Of a stretch of 64,000 nucleotides of DNA, positions 1 to 9,063 are shown piece by piece. This DNA is from Clostridiales bacterium (GTDB lineage: Bacteria > Bacillota > Clostridia > Oscillospirales > Ruminococcaceae): NCBI GenBank assembly GCA_019423685.1, contig JAHZAY010000012.1:1-64000 (forward strand), read 5' to 3'. Position 1 is the stretch's first letter; every line of letters starts with the position of its first letter. The position numbers were made by a program, and so were the translations under genes. The notes below the pieces were generated by a model. The model ran no database searches. It was not told the DNA's origin and worked only from the letters and a program-made list of their open reading frames with translations.

Positions 1-80
1 TTGTGATTATTCTCGAAAAATAATCTTGCTTCATGTTGTTCAATTTTCAAGGTCCTGCTGCTCTCTCAAGCAGCTTACTT
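1..80 (-). other. Leader of an rRNA operon that continues left of the window
   Basis: Read on the minus strand, this stretch lies just downstream of two strong promoters. It contains a small hairpin (GCTGCTT/GAGCAGC) followed by CCTTGAAAATTGAACA, the kind of sequence conserved in Firmicutes rRNA leaders and spacers near the boxA antitermination site. No protein gene fits. The rRNA gene itself is not in the window; its presence to the left is inferred from the promoters and this leader. Confidence 0.6.
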
Positions 81-109
81 ATTATATCATGTCGATTCGT
101 GTTTGTCAA
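81..109 (-). promoter_or_regulatory. Strong promoter P2 of the rRNA operon
   Basis: On the minus strand TTGACA (109-104) and TATAAT (86-81) are separated by exactly 17 bases, a perfect sigma-A consensus. It reads leftward into the rRNA-like leader. Confidence 0.75.
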
Positions 110-243
110 GCACTTTTTTCAATCTTTTTTTCGATCGATCTTTGTGCAAACGCTTCGAATCTTCATGATGGAGGTGAGCTTTTTGGCTTAGGTAAGCCAT
201 TTGTTGAAGCTTTCCCCGCTGTCCTCTCGCGGACAGCTCATTT

Positions 244-272
244 ATATTACCACATCCTTCTGCCTTTGTCAA
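244..272 (-). promoter_or_regulatory. Upstream promoter P1 of the rRNA operon
   Basis: On the minus strand TTGACA (272-267), a 17-base spacer and TAATAT (249-244). It lies about 160 bp upstream of P2 with the same orientation. Tandem P1/P2 promoters are the usual arrangement for rRNA operons. Confidence 0.7.
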
Positions 273-325
273 CACCTTTTTTGCAGGAAATTTGATTTTT
301 TTAAATTTCCCCTATTGCTTTTTTC

Positions 326-622
326 TTATTGCTCCTGATTTTGTGTCTCCGCTTCCCCTTCCGTATTCTTCTTAAGACACTCCTCAATCTCTTGCATTGC
401 CTCACCCGGCTGCATGGAATCGATCGACTCCTCCTCTAAATAAAACGCCGCCATGCGCTTTACCTTTTGGATGGGAATAATCCCTTCGATATAGCAATTT
501 TCTCCAAAGCGCACGGCACGTTGCGCCAACTCCTCCAGCGTTCTCTTGCGGCGTTTGATGTTCAGCAGCATCGATGCTGTAAAAGCTCCCGCAACAATGA
601 CAATTACCCAGATAATTTCCAT
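326..622 (-). CDS. Small single-span membrane protein
   Basis: A 98-residue protein. The start at 622 is chosen because AGGTGG lies 9-14 bases upstream; the longer reading frame has no ribosome site. Residues 1-17 form one hydrophobic segment, followed by a KRRKR stop-transfer cluster and a charged, probably helical cytoplasmic part that ends in a Glu/Gln-rich tail. The layout (N-terminal span, then a basic-to-acidic helical domain) resembles LL-H-type holins, but I see no diagnostic motif, so no function is assigned. It lies alone, divergent from sleB and upstream of the rRNA promoters. Confidence 0.55.
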   Translation of the reverse strand: MEIIWVIVIVAGAFTASMLLNIKRRKRTLEELAQRAVRFGENCYIEGIIPIQKVKRMAAFYLEEESIDSMQPGEAMQEIEECLKKNTEGEAETQNQEQ

Positions 623-796
623 AAGACAGTCCACCTTTCTACCTTTCCAAATAAAGGTTATTATCAGGCTATGCTGTCTGACGAAAGGCTGTGCGACATC
701 CTCTTTTGCAATCTTTCTGTTTTGTGTGCGGATAAATCCACCACCTCTGGAAAAACTAAGGCCGTACACATCAAAATCCTGTGAAGGAGCGATATT

Positions 797-1522
797 ATGA
801 TATCCAGAGAAAAAACCTCCAACCTGATTAAGCTGATGATTCTCGTGCTCATCAATCTCTGCATCATCGGCTTTGCCTTTTATCAGGTTCCCTCCTCTGC
901 CCTCACCTCCGCTGAGGCTTCCAATCCGTCCAGCGTGGAAACCATCTCACAATACGGTTCCCAGAGTGATGAGGTAACCAAGATTCAAACCCGCTTAAAA
1001 TCCTGGGGCTACTTTGACGGGCCAGTCACCGGTTATTACGGAACTCAGACTACCGAGGCTGTCAAAGCCTTCCAGCAAAAGCACGGCCTCTCCGCTACCG
1101 GTGTGGCCGATGAAAAAACCCTCGAATTGATCGGCATCTCTTCCTCCAGCTCTTCCTCCGCTTCGGTCTCCAACTCCGACTTTGAGCTGCTCGCCAGAAT
1201 CATCTCGGCAGAAGCCCGCGGCGAACCTTATATCGGTCAGGTTGCTGTAGGTGCAGTTGTGCTCAACCGCGTGGAATCCTCCTCCTTCCCGGACAGCATC
1301 TCCGGCGTCGTCTATCAGCCGGGCGCCTTCACCGCCATCACCGACGGTCAGATCAATGAAGCTGTCACCGATTCGGCACGCAGAGCTGCCCGTGAGGCCC
1401 TAAACGGCTCCGACCCGACCGGCGGCGCGCTGTACTACTACAACCCCGACAAAACCTCCAACCAGTGGATTCGCTCCCGCCCGGTCATCACCCGCATCGG
1501 AGCGCATTTGTTCTGCTCTTAA
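797..1522 (+). CDS. sleB: Spore cortex-lytic enzyme SleB
   Basis: A 241-residue exported hydrolase that degrades cortex peptidoglycan (muramic-lactam cross-linked) during germination. Residues about 11-30 are a signal or anchor segment. Residues about 50-113 form a peptidoglycan-binding domain (GSQSDEVTKIQTRLKSWGYF, then AVKAFQQKHGL). A Ser-rich linker follows, and residues about 126-241 are the hydrolase_2 catalytic domain, with LLARIISAEARGEPYIGQVAVGAVVLNR in its typical form and the Glu of SAEARGE as the expected catalytic acid. Length and order match SleB/CwlJ-type enzymes. The start is supported by GAAGGAG about 9 bases upstream. No ypeB partner follows, whereas in Bacillus sleB and ypeB form an operon. 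Confidence 0.93.
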   Translation: MISREKTSNLIKLMILVLINLCIIGFAFYQVPSSALTSAEASNPSSVETISQYGSQSDEVTKIQTRLKSWGYFDGPVTGYYGTQTTEAVKAFQQKHGLSATGVADEKTLELIGISSSSSSSASVSNSDFELLARIISAEARGEPYIGQVAVGAVVLNRVESSSFPDSISGVVYQPGAFTAITDGQINEAVTDSARRAAREALNGSDPTGGALYYYNPDKTSNQWIRSRPVITRIGAHLFCS

Positions 1523-1557
1523 CCCCCCTTCTTTCTCCTTCCGATATTCTTCTAAAG

Positions 1558-1590
1558 CAAAAGGGCAAAGCCGTATGGCTTTGCCCTTTT
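1558..1590. terminator. Bidirectional terminator between sleB and the PH-domain gene
   Basis: Hairpin AAAGGGCAAAGCC / GGCTTTGCCCTTT (13 bp, GTAT loop) flanked by A and T runs. It serves the two convergent genes. Confidence 0.85.
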
Positions 1591-1610
1591 CAAATCTCTA
1601 GTTCTATCCC

Positions 1611-3092
1611 CTAAAAGGAAAACATCCTTTCCACTTCTTCTTTCTTTAGGTCCCGCAGATGATGTCGCTGCCTCCCCTCCGAATAGGAGTAGAGGTATAC
1701 ATCACACCGCCCCGTGCGCCGTTGAAAAGGGCTCTGTCCAATGTGGATCTTGGCGATGCGTTCCGGCCGAATCACCACTGCGTGCAGCGAAAATCCCTTG
1801 GAGTACCGCAGAGTATAACAGCCTTCGTGATAAGAAAGGCCCGCCGTAAATAGGTCGATCACCTTAACTACCAACAGCCACACCAACGGCACCCCTGCCA
1901 TGAAGCTGACCCAATCAATCAACTCCACCCAGCTTGGAAACAGCGCCTCTAAAATGGCCCGCACCAGTACCACCAATAGCAGCAGCCCTAACGCCCTCCA
2001 GGTATATCGAAAAGCGGAGCGCAAGCGGTGCGGAGCCACCTGGCGCTGTGAGAATTTGTACTCCGGCAGCAGCAGCCGCAGAGAGCGCTCCAGCTGCTTT
2101 TTGCGCACACAGGGGATGAGTGCCGAGACATCGTCCCGAAATTTCCCGTACCCCACAGTGGACAGAAAGATAGAATAGACCCCCAAGATACAGGTCAGCA
2201 GCGAGCGCCGGATATCCAGATAGCCAATCCGGTCGGCCGCAATGCGGTAGGATCGCCGCGTCAGCAGCCCCGCCCGCACTTCCAGCAGGTTTTTCCTGCG
2301 CAGCACATGAAAGTTTGCGTGGCGAAATAAGCTCGCCATAAAGGCACACAGATAGCCAAACACCAGGATGCTCGCCATTGCAAACGCCGCCGGCGGCACA
2401 CCAAAGGCCAACGTGCGGGCCACATTCTCAAAGGTGCCGTAGATCATCTCGGAAAACTGCTCGCCCAAAATGCTGCCCACCTGGGTAATGAGGGTGGAGA
2501 GCAGCACCATCCCCGCAAACGAGTTGGAGGTGATCATCGCCAGCACAAAGACATAGCGGCTTTTGGGAGTATAGGTCCTGGTGTGCCCCGGAGCACCTTC
2601 CGGCGCGGGGGTCTGCAATGTGGAAAGAATGTGTGCGCAGTCCCTTCGGCGCAGCATTACGACAAGGTCCGCCTGAGCAAGCGTTCCTCCCGGCGTATCC
2701 AGCCGCAGCTCCACCGCCCTAAAAAGCCGCAGCCGCAGTGGAGCCACCGTCGTGATACAGGTAAACTTGGAGGTAGGCAAAAAGGTGCTCTCCCTGCGGA
2801 AGATTCCCCTGCGCACCCGCAACCCGTCTGCAGAGACCTCGATGATAAAGGTGGCCCACAACAAGATGCCCACCGACAAAAAGGCCAATACCGACAGCAC
2901 ATCCACCCAGGCGCCCCGCAGCCAATAGGAGATATTGACTGCCAGCGAAAAGCCGCCTGTCAGGGTAAAACTGTTGATGACGACATAGTAAAGGCCGCGC
3001 AGCAGCGGCAGCAAAAGGATGAACAGGTACCGCCAAAGGCTGTACAGGATGTATAGCGGGTGCGGGCGAAAGCAGTTACTCCTTCTCTCCAT
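1611..3092 (-). CDS. Membrane protein with bacterial PH (bPH2) domains, YdbT-like
   Basis: A 493-residue protein, the same length as B. subtilis YdbT. It has three repeats of a hydrophobic hairpin followed by a bPH2-type domain (around residues 25-150, 190-340 and 360-493). Recognisable cores include SADGLRVRRGIFRRESTFLP and RAGLLTRRSYRIAADRIGYLDIR. YdbS/YdbT-like pairs are membrane proteins of uncertain role, linked in Bacillus to resistance to some bacteriocins. The start at 3092 places the first residues (MERRSNCF) within the end of the upstream partner, so the two genes overlap by 17 bases and are probably translationally coupled. The longer frame to 3239 is rejected because its N-terminus is the wrong-frame translation of the upstream gene. 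Confidence 0.8.
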   Translation of the reverse strand: MERRSNCFRPHPLYILYSLWRYLFILLLPLLRGLYYVVINSFTLTGGFSLAVNISYWLRGAWVDVLSVLAFLSVGILLWATFIIEVSADGLRVRRGIFRRESTFLPTSKFTCITTVAPLRLRLFRAVELRLDTPGGTLAQADLVVMLRRRDCAHILSTLQTPAPEGAPGHTRTYTPKSRYVFVLAMITSNSFAGMVLLSTLITQVGSILGEQFSEMIYGTFENVARTLAFGVPPAAFAMASILVFGYLCAFMASLFRHANFHVLRRKNLLEVRAGLLTRRSYRIAADRIGYLDIRRSLLTCILGVYSIFLSTVGYGKFRDDVSALIPCVRKKQLERSLRLLLPEYKFSQRQVAPHRLRSAFRYTWRALGLLLLVVLVRAILEALFPSWVELIDWVSFMAGVPLVWLLVVKVIDLFTAGLSYHEGCYTLRYSKGFSLHAVVIRPERIAKIHIGQSPFQRRTGRCDVYLYSYSEGRQRHHLRDLKKEEVERMFSF

Positions 3093-3585
3093 CCGGCTTG
3101 TCCCCCTCCTTGTGCGGCTGACTTTGTGGCGGCTGACCACTGTACGGCCGCTTCTCCATCCTCTTGCCCAGCTGGATGCGCAGCAGCCGCGCCTCTTCCA
3201 GGCGGACGTCCTGGATGCGCACGACTCCTCCGGCTGCATATAACCGCAGAGTAGCTAAGCCCATCATTCTCTGCAACAGGCTCTGGCTGAGGATGGTGTA
3301 TTGCAGATTCTGAATGTACACTGCATCCACCTGATTGTACAGCACCCCGCGCCGCACCCTCACCATGCTCCGGCTGACCGCATAGCGGTACTGTCTCCAA
3401 TACATTGGACAATATAAAAAACAAAGCAGTAGGTAAAGCGATACCCAGATAAACGTAAAGATCGTGAAGGCCCTGGGTGCTGTGTAGTAGAGAAATCCTC
3501 CTATAAATGCCGGCGGGATGCACAGCAGCAACAGCTGGACCCGCCAGCAGGTCAGCGCCCGATCGGGCAGCCGTTTGCCAAACAA
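3076..3585 (-). CDS. Membrane protein with one bPH2 domain, YdbS-like
   Basis: A 169-residue protein with two membrane segments (residues about 18-60) and one bPH2 domain (about 70-150, core VSRSMVRVRRGVLYNQVDAVY, then RMMGLATLRLYAAGG). B. subtilis YdbS has 159 residues and the same plan. The start codon is TTG at 3585, preceded by GGGGAGGAAGTGGA, a strong ribosome site 7 bases away. It begins 16 bases after tex and overlaps the YdbT-like gene, so tex-ydbS-ydbT look like one transcript. The two PH proteins probably form a membrane complex; this is inferred from the conserved pairing. Confidence 0.8.
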   Translation of the reverse strand: MFGKRLPDRALTCWRVQLLLLCIPPAFIGGFLYYTAPRAFTIFTFIWVSLYLLLCFLYCPMYWRQYRYAVSRSMVRVRRGVLYNQVDAVYIQNLQYTILSQSLLQRMMGLATLRLYAAGGVVRIQDVRLEEARLLRIQLGKRMEKRPYSGQPPQSQPHKEGDKPDGEKE

Positions 3586-3601
3586 TCCACTTCCTCCCCT
3601 C

Positions 3602-5779
3602 TCATCGGTCGACGTCCTTCATGGTCAGCGAGATGCGCCGGCGCTGGGTATCTATCTCCAACACCTTCACCCGCACAATGTCCCCCACCTTGAGCACCTC
3701 GGACGGGTGCTTGATGTACCGGTTACAGATCTGGGAAATGTGCACCAGCCCATCCTCGTGTACAGCGATGTCCACAAAGGCGCCAAAGTCGGTCACATTG
3801 CGCACGGTACCTGTCAGCACCATCCCCGGTTTGAGGTCGCTGAGCTCCATCACATCTTCCCGCAGCAGCGGCTTTGGCAGCTCGTCGCGCGGGTCCCTGC
3901 CCGGCTTTGTCAGCTCCGCCACCATGTCCTCCAGTGTCGGCTCTCCAACCTGGATGCGCGCTGCCACCTCGCTCTTCTTTCCTAAGGCCGCCACCCTCTT
4001 GGGCAGCTCCCCGATCTTTGGCGTCAGCACATCCTTCAGCGCATAGCCGCACAGCCCGAGCAGCTCATTGGCTGGGCCGTAGCTCTCTGGATGTACCCCT
4101 GTGTGATCGAGTGGATTGTCACTCTCCGGCACGCGCAAAAATCCTGCGCACTGCTCAAAAGCCTTTTTGCCCAGCTTGGGCACCTTTAAAAGCTGTTTGC
4201 GGGAAGAAAAACTGCCGTTTTCCTCCCGATAGAGGACGATGTTTTTGGCAACGGCCTGGTTGATCCCCGCTACATAGGAGAGCAGAGGCCCGCTGGCCGT
4301 GTTGAGATCCACCCCCACATGGTTGACGCAGTCCTCCACAACGCCGCCCAGCGCGGCGTCCAGCTCCTTTGGCGGCATGTCGTGCTGGTACTGCCCGACA
4401 CCGATCGCCTTTGGATCAATCTTCACCAGCTCCGCCAGGGGGTCCTGCAATCTGCGCGCAATCGAAACGGCGCTGCGCAGCGAGACGTCAAACTGCGGGA
4501 ACTCCTCCGCTCCCAGCTTAGACGCCGAGTAAACCGAGGCGCCCGCCTCGCTGACCACCATATAGGCGACCTTATTGGGAAGGGTCGGGTTGAGCTCCTT
4601 GAGCAGCTCGGCGACAAAGATCTCCGACTCCTTGCTGGCAGTTCCATTTCCGATGGCGATCACCGTCACCCCATACCGACGGATCAATGCACAGAGAACC
4701 TGCTTTGCCTGCTCGGTCTTTTTCTGCGGCGGCGTTGGATAGACCACCGTTGTGTCCAGCACCTTTCCTGTGGCGTCCACCACTGCAATCTTGCATCCGG
4801 TGCGGTAGGCCGGGTCAAACCCCATCGTCACCGCTCCCTTCACCGGCGGCTGCATCAGCAGGTTCTTCAGATTCTCTGAAAAGACCGCCATCGCCTGTTG
4901 GCAGGCCCGCTCGGTGAGGTCGGCCCGCAGCTCTCGTTCCAGCGACGGAAAGATCAACCGCGCAAAGCTGTCCGCACAAACTTCCTGCAACACATCTTTA
5001 AAAGGAGAACCCTTATGGATGATCGCCCGCTCCATCATCTGCACACAGTGATCCCGCTCGATCTCAACGCTCACCTTGAGCGCCTCTTCCCGCTCTCCGC
5101 GGTCGATGGCAAGCACCCGATGCGAGGGCATTTTGCGCGCCGCCTCGCTATATTCTAAATACATTTGGTATATTGGGTTCTCTTTTGTCCCCTTTGTTGT
5201 CGAAATTTGGGCGTTTTTGAACAGATATTCGCGCAGTTGGGCGCGCAGAGACGCCGAGTCGCTCATCTCTTCTGCCAGGATGTCCCGCGCTCCAGCAATG
5301 GCCGCTGCCGCATCCTCCACCTGCTTTTGCGGGTCCACATACCGGCCTGCCTCCCTTTGCAGATCGCTGCCCGGACGCTGCGCTTTGAGAAATTCCGCTA
5401 AAGGTTCCAGCCCCTTCTCCCGCGCCACCGAGGCCCGGGTGCGCCTCTTTTGCTTGTAGGGACGGTACAGGTCCTCGATCTCGGAGAGGGTTACCGCCGC
5501 CTCCAACATCCGCTGCATCTCAGACAAGCCCTGCTCGTTCAGCTTGCCGCTCTGCTCTATCAAGCTGTACACCTCTTCCCTGCGCTTTTGCAGGTTGCGC
5601 AGATAGCTCAGCCGCTCGCTGAGGGCGCGCAGCACGGTGTCGTCCAATCCCCCTGTAGCCTCCTTGCGGTAGCGCGCAATGAAAGGAATGGTGTTGCCCT
5701 CATCCATCAGCCGCACTGCACTTTCAATTTGCCTTGCTGGCACCGAAAGCTCCTTTGACAGGGTCGCAATCATATCCAT
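3602..5779 (-). CDS. tex: Tex, S1-domain RNA-binding transcription accessory protein
   Basis: A 725-residue cytoplasmic nucleic-acid-binding protein, a typical length for Tex/YdcI. The N-terminal helical region carries NTIPFIARYRKEATGGLDD, a hallmark of the family. It is followed by a YqgF/RNase H-like domain (GFDPAYRTGCKIAVVDATGKVLD, about 330-345), helix-hairpin-helix segments (NTASGPLLSYVAGINQAVAKNIV, about 495-520) and a C-terminal S1 domain (GMVLTGTVRNVTDFGAFVDI, about 650-715). The start at 5779 follows AAAGGAC 9 bases upstream; a Met two codons later is an alternative. Tex affects transcription and toxin expression in some pathogens, but its molecular role is still vague. Confidence 0.95.
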   Translation of the reverse strand: MDMIATLSKELSVPARQIESAVRLMDEGNTIPFIARYRKEATGGLDDTVLRALSERLSYLRNLQKRREEVYSLIEQSGKLNEQGLSEMQRMLEAAVTLSEIEDLYRPYKQKRRTRASVAREKGLEPLAEFLKAQRPGSDLQREAGRYVDPQKQVEDAAAAIAGARDILAEEMSDSASLRAQLREYLFKNAQISTTKGTKENPIYQMYLEYSEAARKMPSHRVLAIDRGEREEALKVSVEIERDHCVQMMERAIIHKGSPFKDVLQEVCADSFARLIFPSLERELRADLTERACQQAMAVFSENLKNLLMQPPVKGAVTMGFDPAYRTGCKIAVVDATGKVLDTTVVYPTPPQKKTEQAKQVLCALIRRYGVTVIAIGNGTASKESEIFVAELLKELNPTLPNKVAYMVVSEAGASVYSASKLGAEEFPQFDVSLRSAVSIARRLQDPLAELVKIDPKAIGVGQYQHDMPPKELDAALGGVVEDCVNHVGVDLNTASGPLLSYVAGINQAVAKNIVLYREENGSFSSRKQLLKVPKLGKKAFEQCAGFLRVPESDNPLDHTGVHPESYGPANELLGLCGYALKDVLTPKIGELPKRVAALGKKSEVAARIQVGEPTLEDMVAELTKPGRDPRDELPKPLLREDVMELSDLKPGMVLTGTVRNVTDFGAFVDIAVHEDGLVHISQICNRYIKHPSEVLKVGDIVRVKVLEIDTQRRRISLTMKDVDR

Positions 5780-5947
5780 CCAAAAACAGTCCTTTCGTCG
5801 TTTCTTTTCTTTCACTATACCACAGATTGCGCCCGACACAAAGATGGGAATTGCAAATTTATTTTCCAATTTGGAATATATGGCAGTTTTATTTTTATTT
5901 GTATATAGAATTCCAATACAATTTGTCGAAAGCCGGATGGAAATTAC

Positions 5948-5983
5948 AAAAAAAGGGGAGAAAGCCTGGTTTGCTTTCTCCCC
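5948..5983 (-). terminator. Terminator of the Gld-type ABC operon
   Basis: Minus-strand hairpin GGGGAGAAAGC / GCTTTCTCCCC followed by a run of seven T, just beyond the end of the DUF4340-like gene. Confidence 0.85.
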
Positions 5984-6001
5984 TTCGGGTAAAGTTCCTT
6001 T

Positions 6002-7465
6002 TTATCCAAGGGCAGTGATTTCCTTGCCCTCTACTGCCTGCTGGCAGTTGTCCAGGATCTGGTAAACGATGTCCTGCGAAACAGCGTACCGAATCTCCCC
6101 ATTGAGCTCAATGTAGACTCTGCCGTCGCCTGTCGGGTAAAACACAAAGACATCTTCCGACCGACCCTCGTCGAGGTAACGCACCGTCATGGTCAGCACC
6201 GGATCAAACTGCGGTTCGGCGCTGGTCAAATCATCCGGCGGGATGGCGGTGATAGTCTGATAAAGCTCGGCAAAGAGGGTCGCATCGACATATTCCTCAT
6301 TGCAGGTGACCGACTGATCCTCCCCATTCTGGGTGACTGCAAAGTAGTAGGAGTCGTCCCCTCCGTCCACTTCCAACGAGGAAAGCTCGGAGAGCGCCAC
6401 CGGCTCATACACCGTCTGAGTCAGCTGTTCCACCTGCACCTTCAGCCAACTCAGGCGGCTGGCCGAAACCATGTATACAAATGGTGATCCATCCTTTGTC
6501 ATATACACATAGTTTTGTGCATTGGGGGCACTGCACCGCAGCGTAAACTGTTGGACCCCATCAACCTGCAGCGATACGATGGAATACGGTTCATTAAGAC
6601 CATAGGCCGCCAGCTCTTCACTGGTTGGGTTGACTGCCACAATCTCGTTGGCGTACAGGGAATACAGTCCATCGGTCACTTGGGTCGCAGACGCCTCGGT
6701 GATCGCCTGTACGGTGGGTGCAGTCAGGGTGTACTGCCGTTCTTCGGTAGTGGTGACGCCGTTTTCCTCGGAGGACTCGGAGGCTTCCTCCTCTTGCTGT
6801 TCCACAGTGGAGATCTCCAGTGTGATCGGTTCCGGGCGCACCGTGCCGGACAGCTCGATGACCGCCTTGTCATAATCGGTCGGTTCCACCTCGGTGACCT
6901 CGTTGTCGAGGAAGGAGCACCGATCTTTGGACACGCTGTCCAAAATGTCGTCGTTTAGCAGGTAGACCCCGTCCTCGTACAGCGCGTAGATGCTGCTCGC
7001 GTCCGGCGCCTCATCGCCCAGGGAAAGGGTGTAAACTGCTCCGTCTGCCGCTACAATTTGGATTTTATAGGGCGGATTATCCAATCCGTATTGTTCCAAC
7101 TGCTCTTCAGAAGCCCCAACCGTCATTTCTTGCGCGCTGACCAATTGGCGCTCTGCGGTCAGATCAGCAAACCAATCGGTGAGATTGTTGATGTTCAGAT
7201 CGGATACCGAACATTCCTCCAACCCCTCGACTACAAAGCCGTCCCCCTCGTTGACCAGCGTAAACTGGTCGGACGGATTCTGGATGGTCAGGGTATTGAT
7301 CTGTTCGACCGGCAACTGCATCAGCGAGATTGTTTGCTCGGAGGAACCCACCACCTGTTCGTTTTCCTCCTGTGCATCCAGGTGGGCCATCAAAAAGAGC
7401 AGCAGCCCAACCAGCGCCACCACGACCACCAAGCTTCCTACCAGGATGGCTGTCTGTTTTTTCAT
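6002..7465 (-). CDS. DUF4340-type accessory protein of a Gld-like ABC transporter
   Basis: A 487-residue protein with one N-terminal span (residues about 7-28) and a large extracytoplasmic part made of repeated beta-rich segments. Typical DUF4340 phrases are visible: EQYGLDNPPYKIQIVAADGAVYTLSLGDE near residue 130 and AAYGLNEPYSIVSLQVDG near residue 285, where the 'YGL..P' pattern repeats. A Glu-rich low-complexity insert lies near 225-240. It is the last gene of a four-gene cassette (ATPase, permease, GldG-like, DUF4340), an order widely seen in bacteria. The start is supported by AAAGGAAGG. The transported substrate is unknown. Confidence 0.8.
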   Translation of the reverse strand: MKKQTAILVGSLVVVVALVGLLLFLMAHLDAQEENEQVVGSSEQTISLMQLPVEQINTLTIQNPSDQFTLVNEGDGFVVEGLEECSVSDLNINNLTDWFADLTAERQLVSAQEMTVGASEEQLEQYGLDNPPYKIQIVAADGAVYTLSLGDEAPDASSIYALYEDGVYLLNDDILDSVSKDRCSFLDNEVTEVEPTDYDKAVIELSGTVRPEPITLEISTVEQQEEEASESSEENGVTTTEERQYTLTAPTVQAITEASATQVTDGLYSLYANEIVAVNPTSEELAAYGLNEPYSIVSLQVDGVQQFTLRCSAPNAQNYVYMTKDGSPFVYMVSASRLSWLKVQVEQLTQTVYEPVALSELSSLEVDGGDDSYYFAVTQNGEDQSVTCNEEYVDATLFAELYQTITAIPPDDLTSAEPQFDPVLTMTVRYLDEGRSEDVFVFYPTGDGRVYIELNGEIRYAVSQDIVYQILDNCQQAVEGKEITALG

Positions 7466-7541
7466 AGAAACCTTCCTTTCTGATGCGCAGCACTTTCCTT
7501 ACCTGCCGGCATATGGGCTGCCACATCCTTTTGGACTGATT

Positions 7542-9047
7542 TTATGCGTTGCGGCGCTTGTACCACAGATACAGTCCGCACACCAATACAACGACCGGCA
7601 GCACAATCATAAACCCAACACCGATAATAAATACCTGCATGGTGTTTAGTCCCAGCTCCTGTCCGCCCAGCGTCTTGGACTGGATCGAGATGACATTTTC
7701 GCGGTGTGTCAGGGTGTTGAGTACCGACAGGTAGTAATCCGCATTGCAGAAGGAGCCGCTCGAAAGCAGCGAATCGCTCAGCGAGACCGCCGAACCAAAG
7801 GCCAGCAGCTGGCTGGTGCTTCCGTCCTCAAAGCTCTTGGTGGAGAGGATAGCCAACGGGAACGGCCCATATTCCTCCGGCGTCCAGTTTTGCAGTTGGT
7901 CTTCGGTGATGCCATAGGGAATGGTTGTCGTCGTGTCGGTCGATTGCAGCAAGATCTCGGTGCTGATGTCCATGTTGGTCTCGTACACCTGCTCCAGCGG
8001 CCGTGCAAACGGCATGGTGATCGGGATAGAGGTGTCGGTCATGGTGTCGGTCAGCTTGTCATTGAGGATGGTGGTGGTCGAGAAGTACGGGTTCATGTTG
8101 ATGATGTGCTGGCTGTCCGTCTCGATAATAGAACTGCTCTCCACCCCAATGCCCCACTTCTCCAAAAAGGCCTGCAACCGCGGCAGCTCTGGCTGTGTGG
8201 TGTCGGCAAAATATAAAAGCGTCTTGTCCTCGTTGTCTGACAGGAAGGCATCAATCCGGTCCAGCACCTCCTGGTCGGGGTCGTTGATCGGCGCCATCCA
8301 GATCAGCACATCCACATCCTGCGGAATCTCCTCGGTGGCCGGGGTGATGGTGACAATCTCAAAGTTGTTATTTTCCATCAGAGAGGTCAGGCCGTCAGGC
8401 GACTGCTCTCCGTGGCCGGTCAGCACGCCCGCCTTCACCTGCGTTTCAGAGGTGACGTTGAGGATTGCCGAGGTCATCGCCTGCTCGGCTTTGGAGGAGG
8501 TGATGTAGCTGCCGTAGTAAGAACCGCTCTCGACATTAAATAGGTCGTAGGCGGTCAGCGTCTGGGAGCGGTTTCCACTGGACACCACAATATCCCCGAT
8601 CTGAATGTCCTCGTACTGGGATGCAAGCGAGGGGTTCTGCAAGAGGTCGACATATTTCAGGGTGATCTGATCGGAATATTTGGTGTATTCCTTGAGGACC
8701 TCATTGGCCTGTACATAATATTCTCCCCCGGAGATGAAGTTTTCTTCTGAGGTCATAACCTGTACCGATACCGGCTGATTCAGCTGCGCGATGTATTCTT
8801 TGGATTGGTCGGTCAGCTGAAAGACCTTTTGAGGTGTCAGGTCGACGGTGACCGGATACCGGTCGGTGATGTAGACGGTAAGGACGTTGATTAGTACCAG
8901 CGTCACCACAATCAAAAAGGTGGTCGCCCCTGAAAGCAGCAGATATTTCTGTCTGCGGGTCGTCCGATGCGCAGCACGTTTCTTTTTGTGCGCTGCTTTT
9001 GGGTCCTCCTGCGGGTTTAAATTGTCAAGTTCGCGATTCTCGTTCAT
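7542..9047 (-). CDS. GldG-like extracytoplasmic protein of an ABC transporter
   Basis: A 501-residue protein. After a basic cytoplasmic N-terminus there is a span at about 36-58, a long extracytoplasmic region of the ABC_transp_aux (GldG) type (phrases DRYPVTVDLTPQKVFQLTDQS, then GVLTGHGEQSPDGLTSLM), and a second C-terminal span (about 473-495) ending in KRRNA. Known in gliding Bacteroidetes as GldG, the family is also common in non-gliding Firmicutes with unknown cargo. It starts 16 bases after the permease gene. Confidence 0.85.
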   Translation of the reverse strand: MNENRELDNLNPQEDPKAAHKKKRAAHRTTRRQKYLLLSGATTFLIVVTLVLINVLTVYITDRYPVTVDLTPQKVFQLTDQSKEYIAQLNQPVSVQVMTSEENFISGGEYYVQANEVLKEYTKYSDQITLKYVDLLQNPSLASQYEDIQIGDIVVSSGNRSQTLTAYDLFNVESGSYYGSYITSSKAEQAMTSAILNVTSETQVKAGVLTGHGEQSPDGLTSLMENNNFEIVTITPATEEIPQDVDVLIWMAPINDPDQEVLDRIDAFLSDNEDKTLLYFADTTQPELPRLQAFLEKWGIGVESSSIIETDSQHIINMNPYFSTTTILNDKLTDTMTDTSIPITMPFARPLEQVYETNMDISTEILLQSTDTTTTIPYGITEDQLQNWTPEEYGPFPLAILSTKSFEDGSTSQLLAFGSAVSLSDSLLSSGSFCNADYYLSVLNTLTHRENVISIQSKTLGGQELGLNTMQVFIIGVGFMIVLPVVVLVCGLYLWYKRRNA

Positions 9048-9063
9048 CGTCTCTTCCCCCTTC

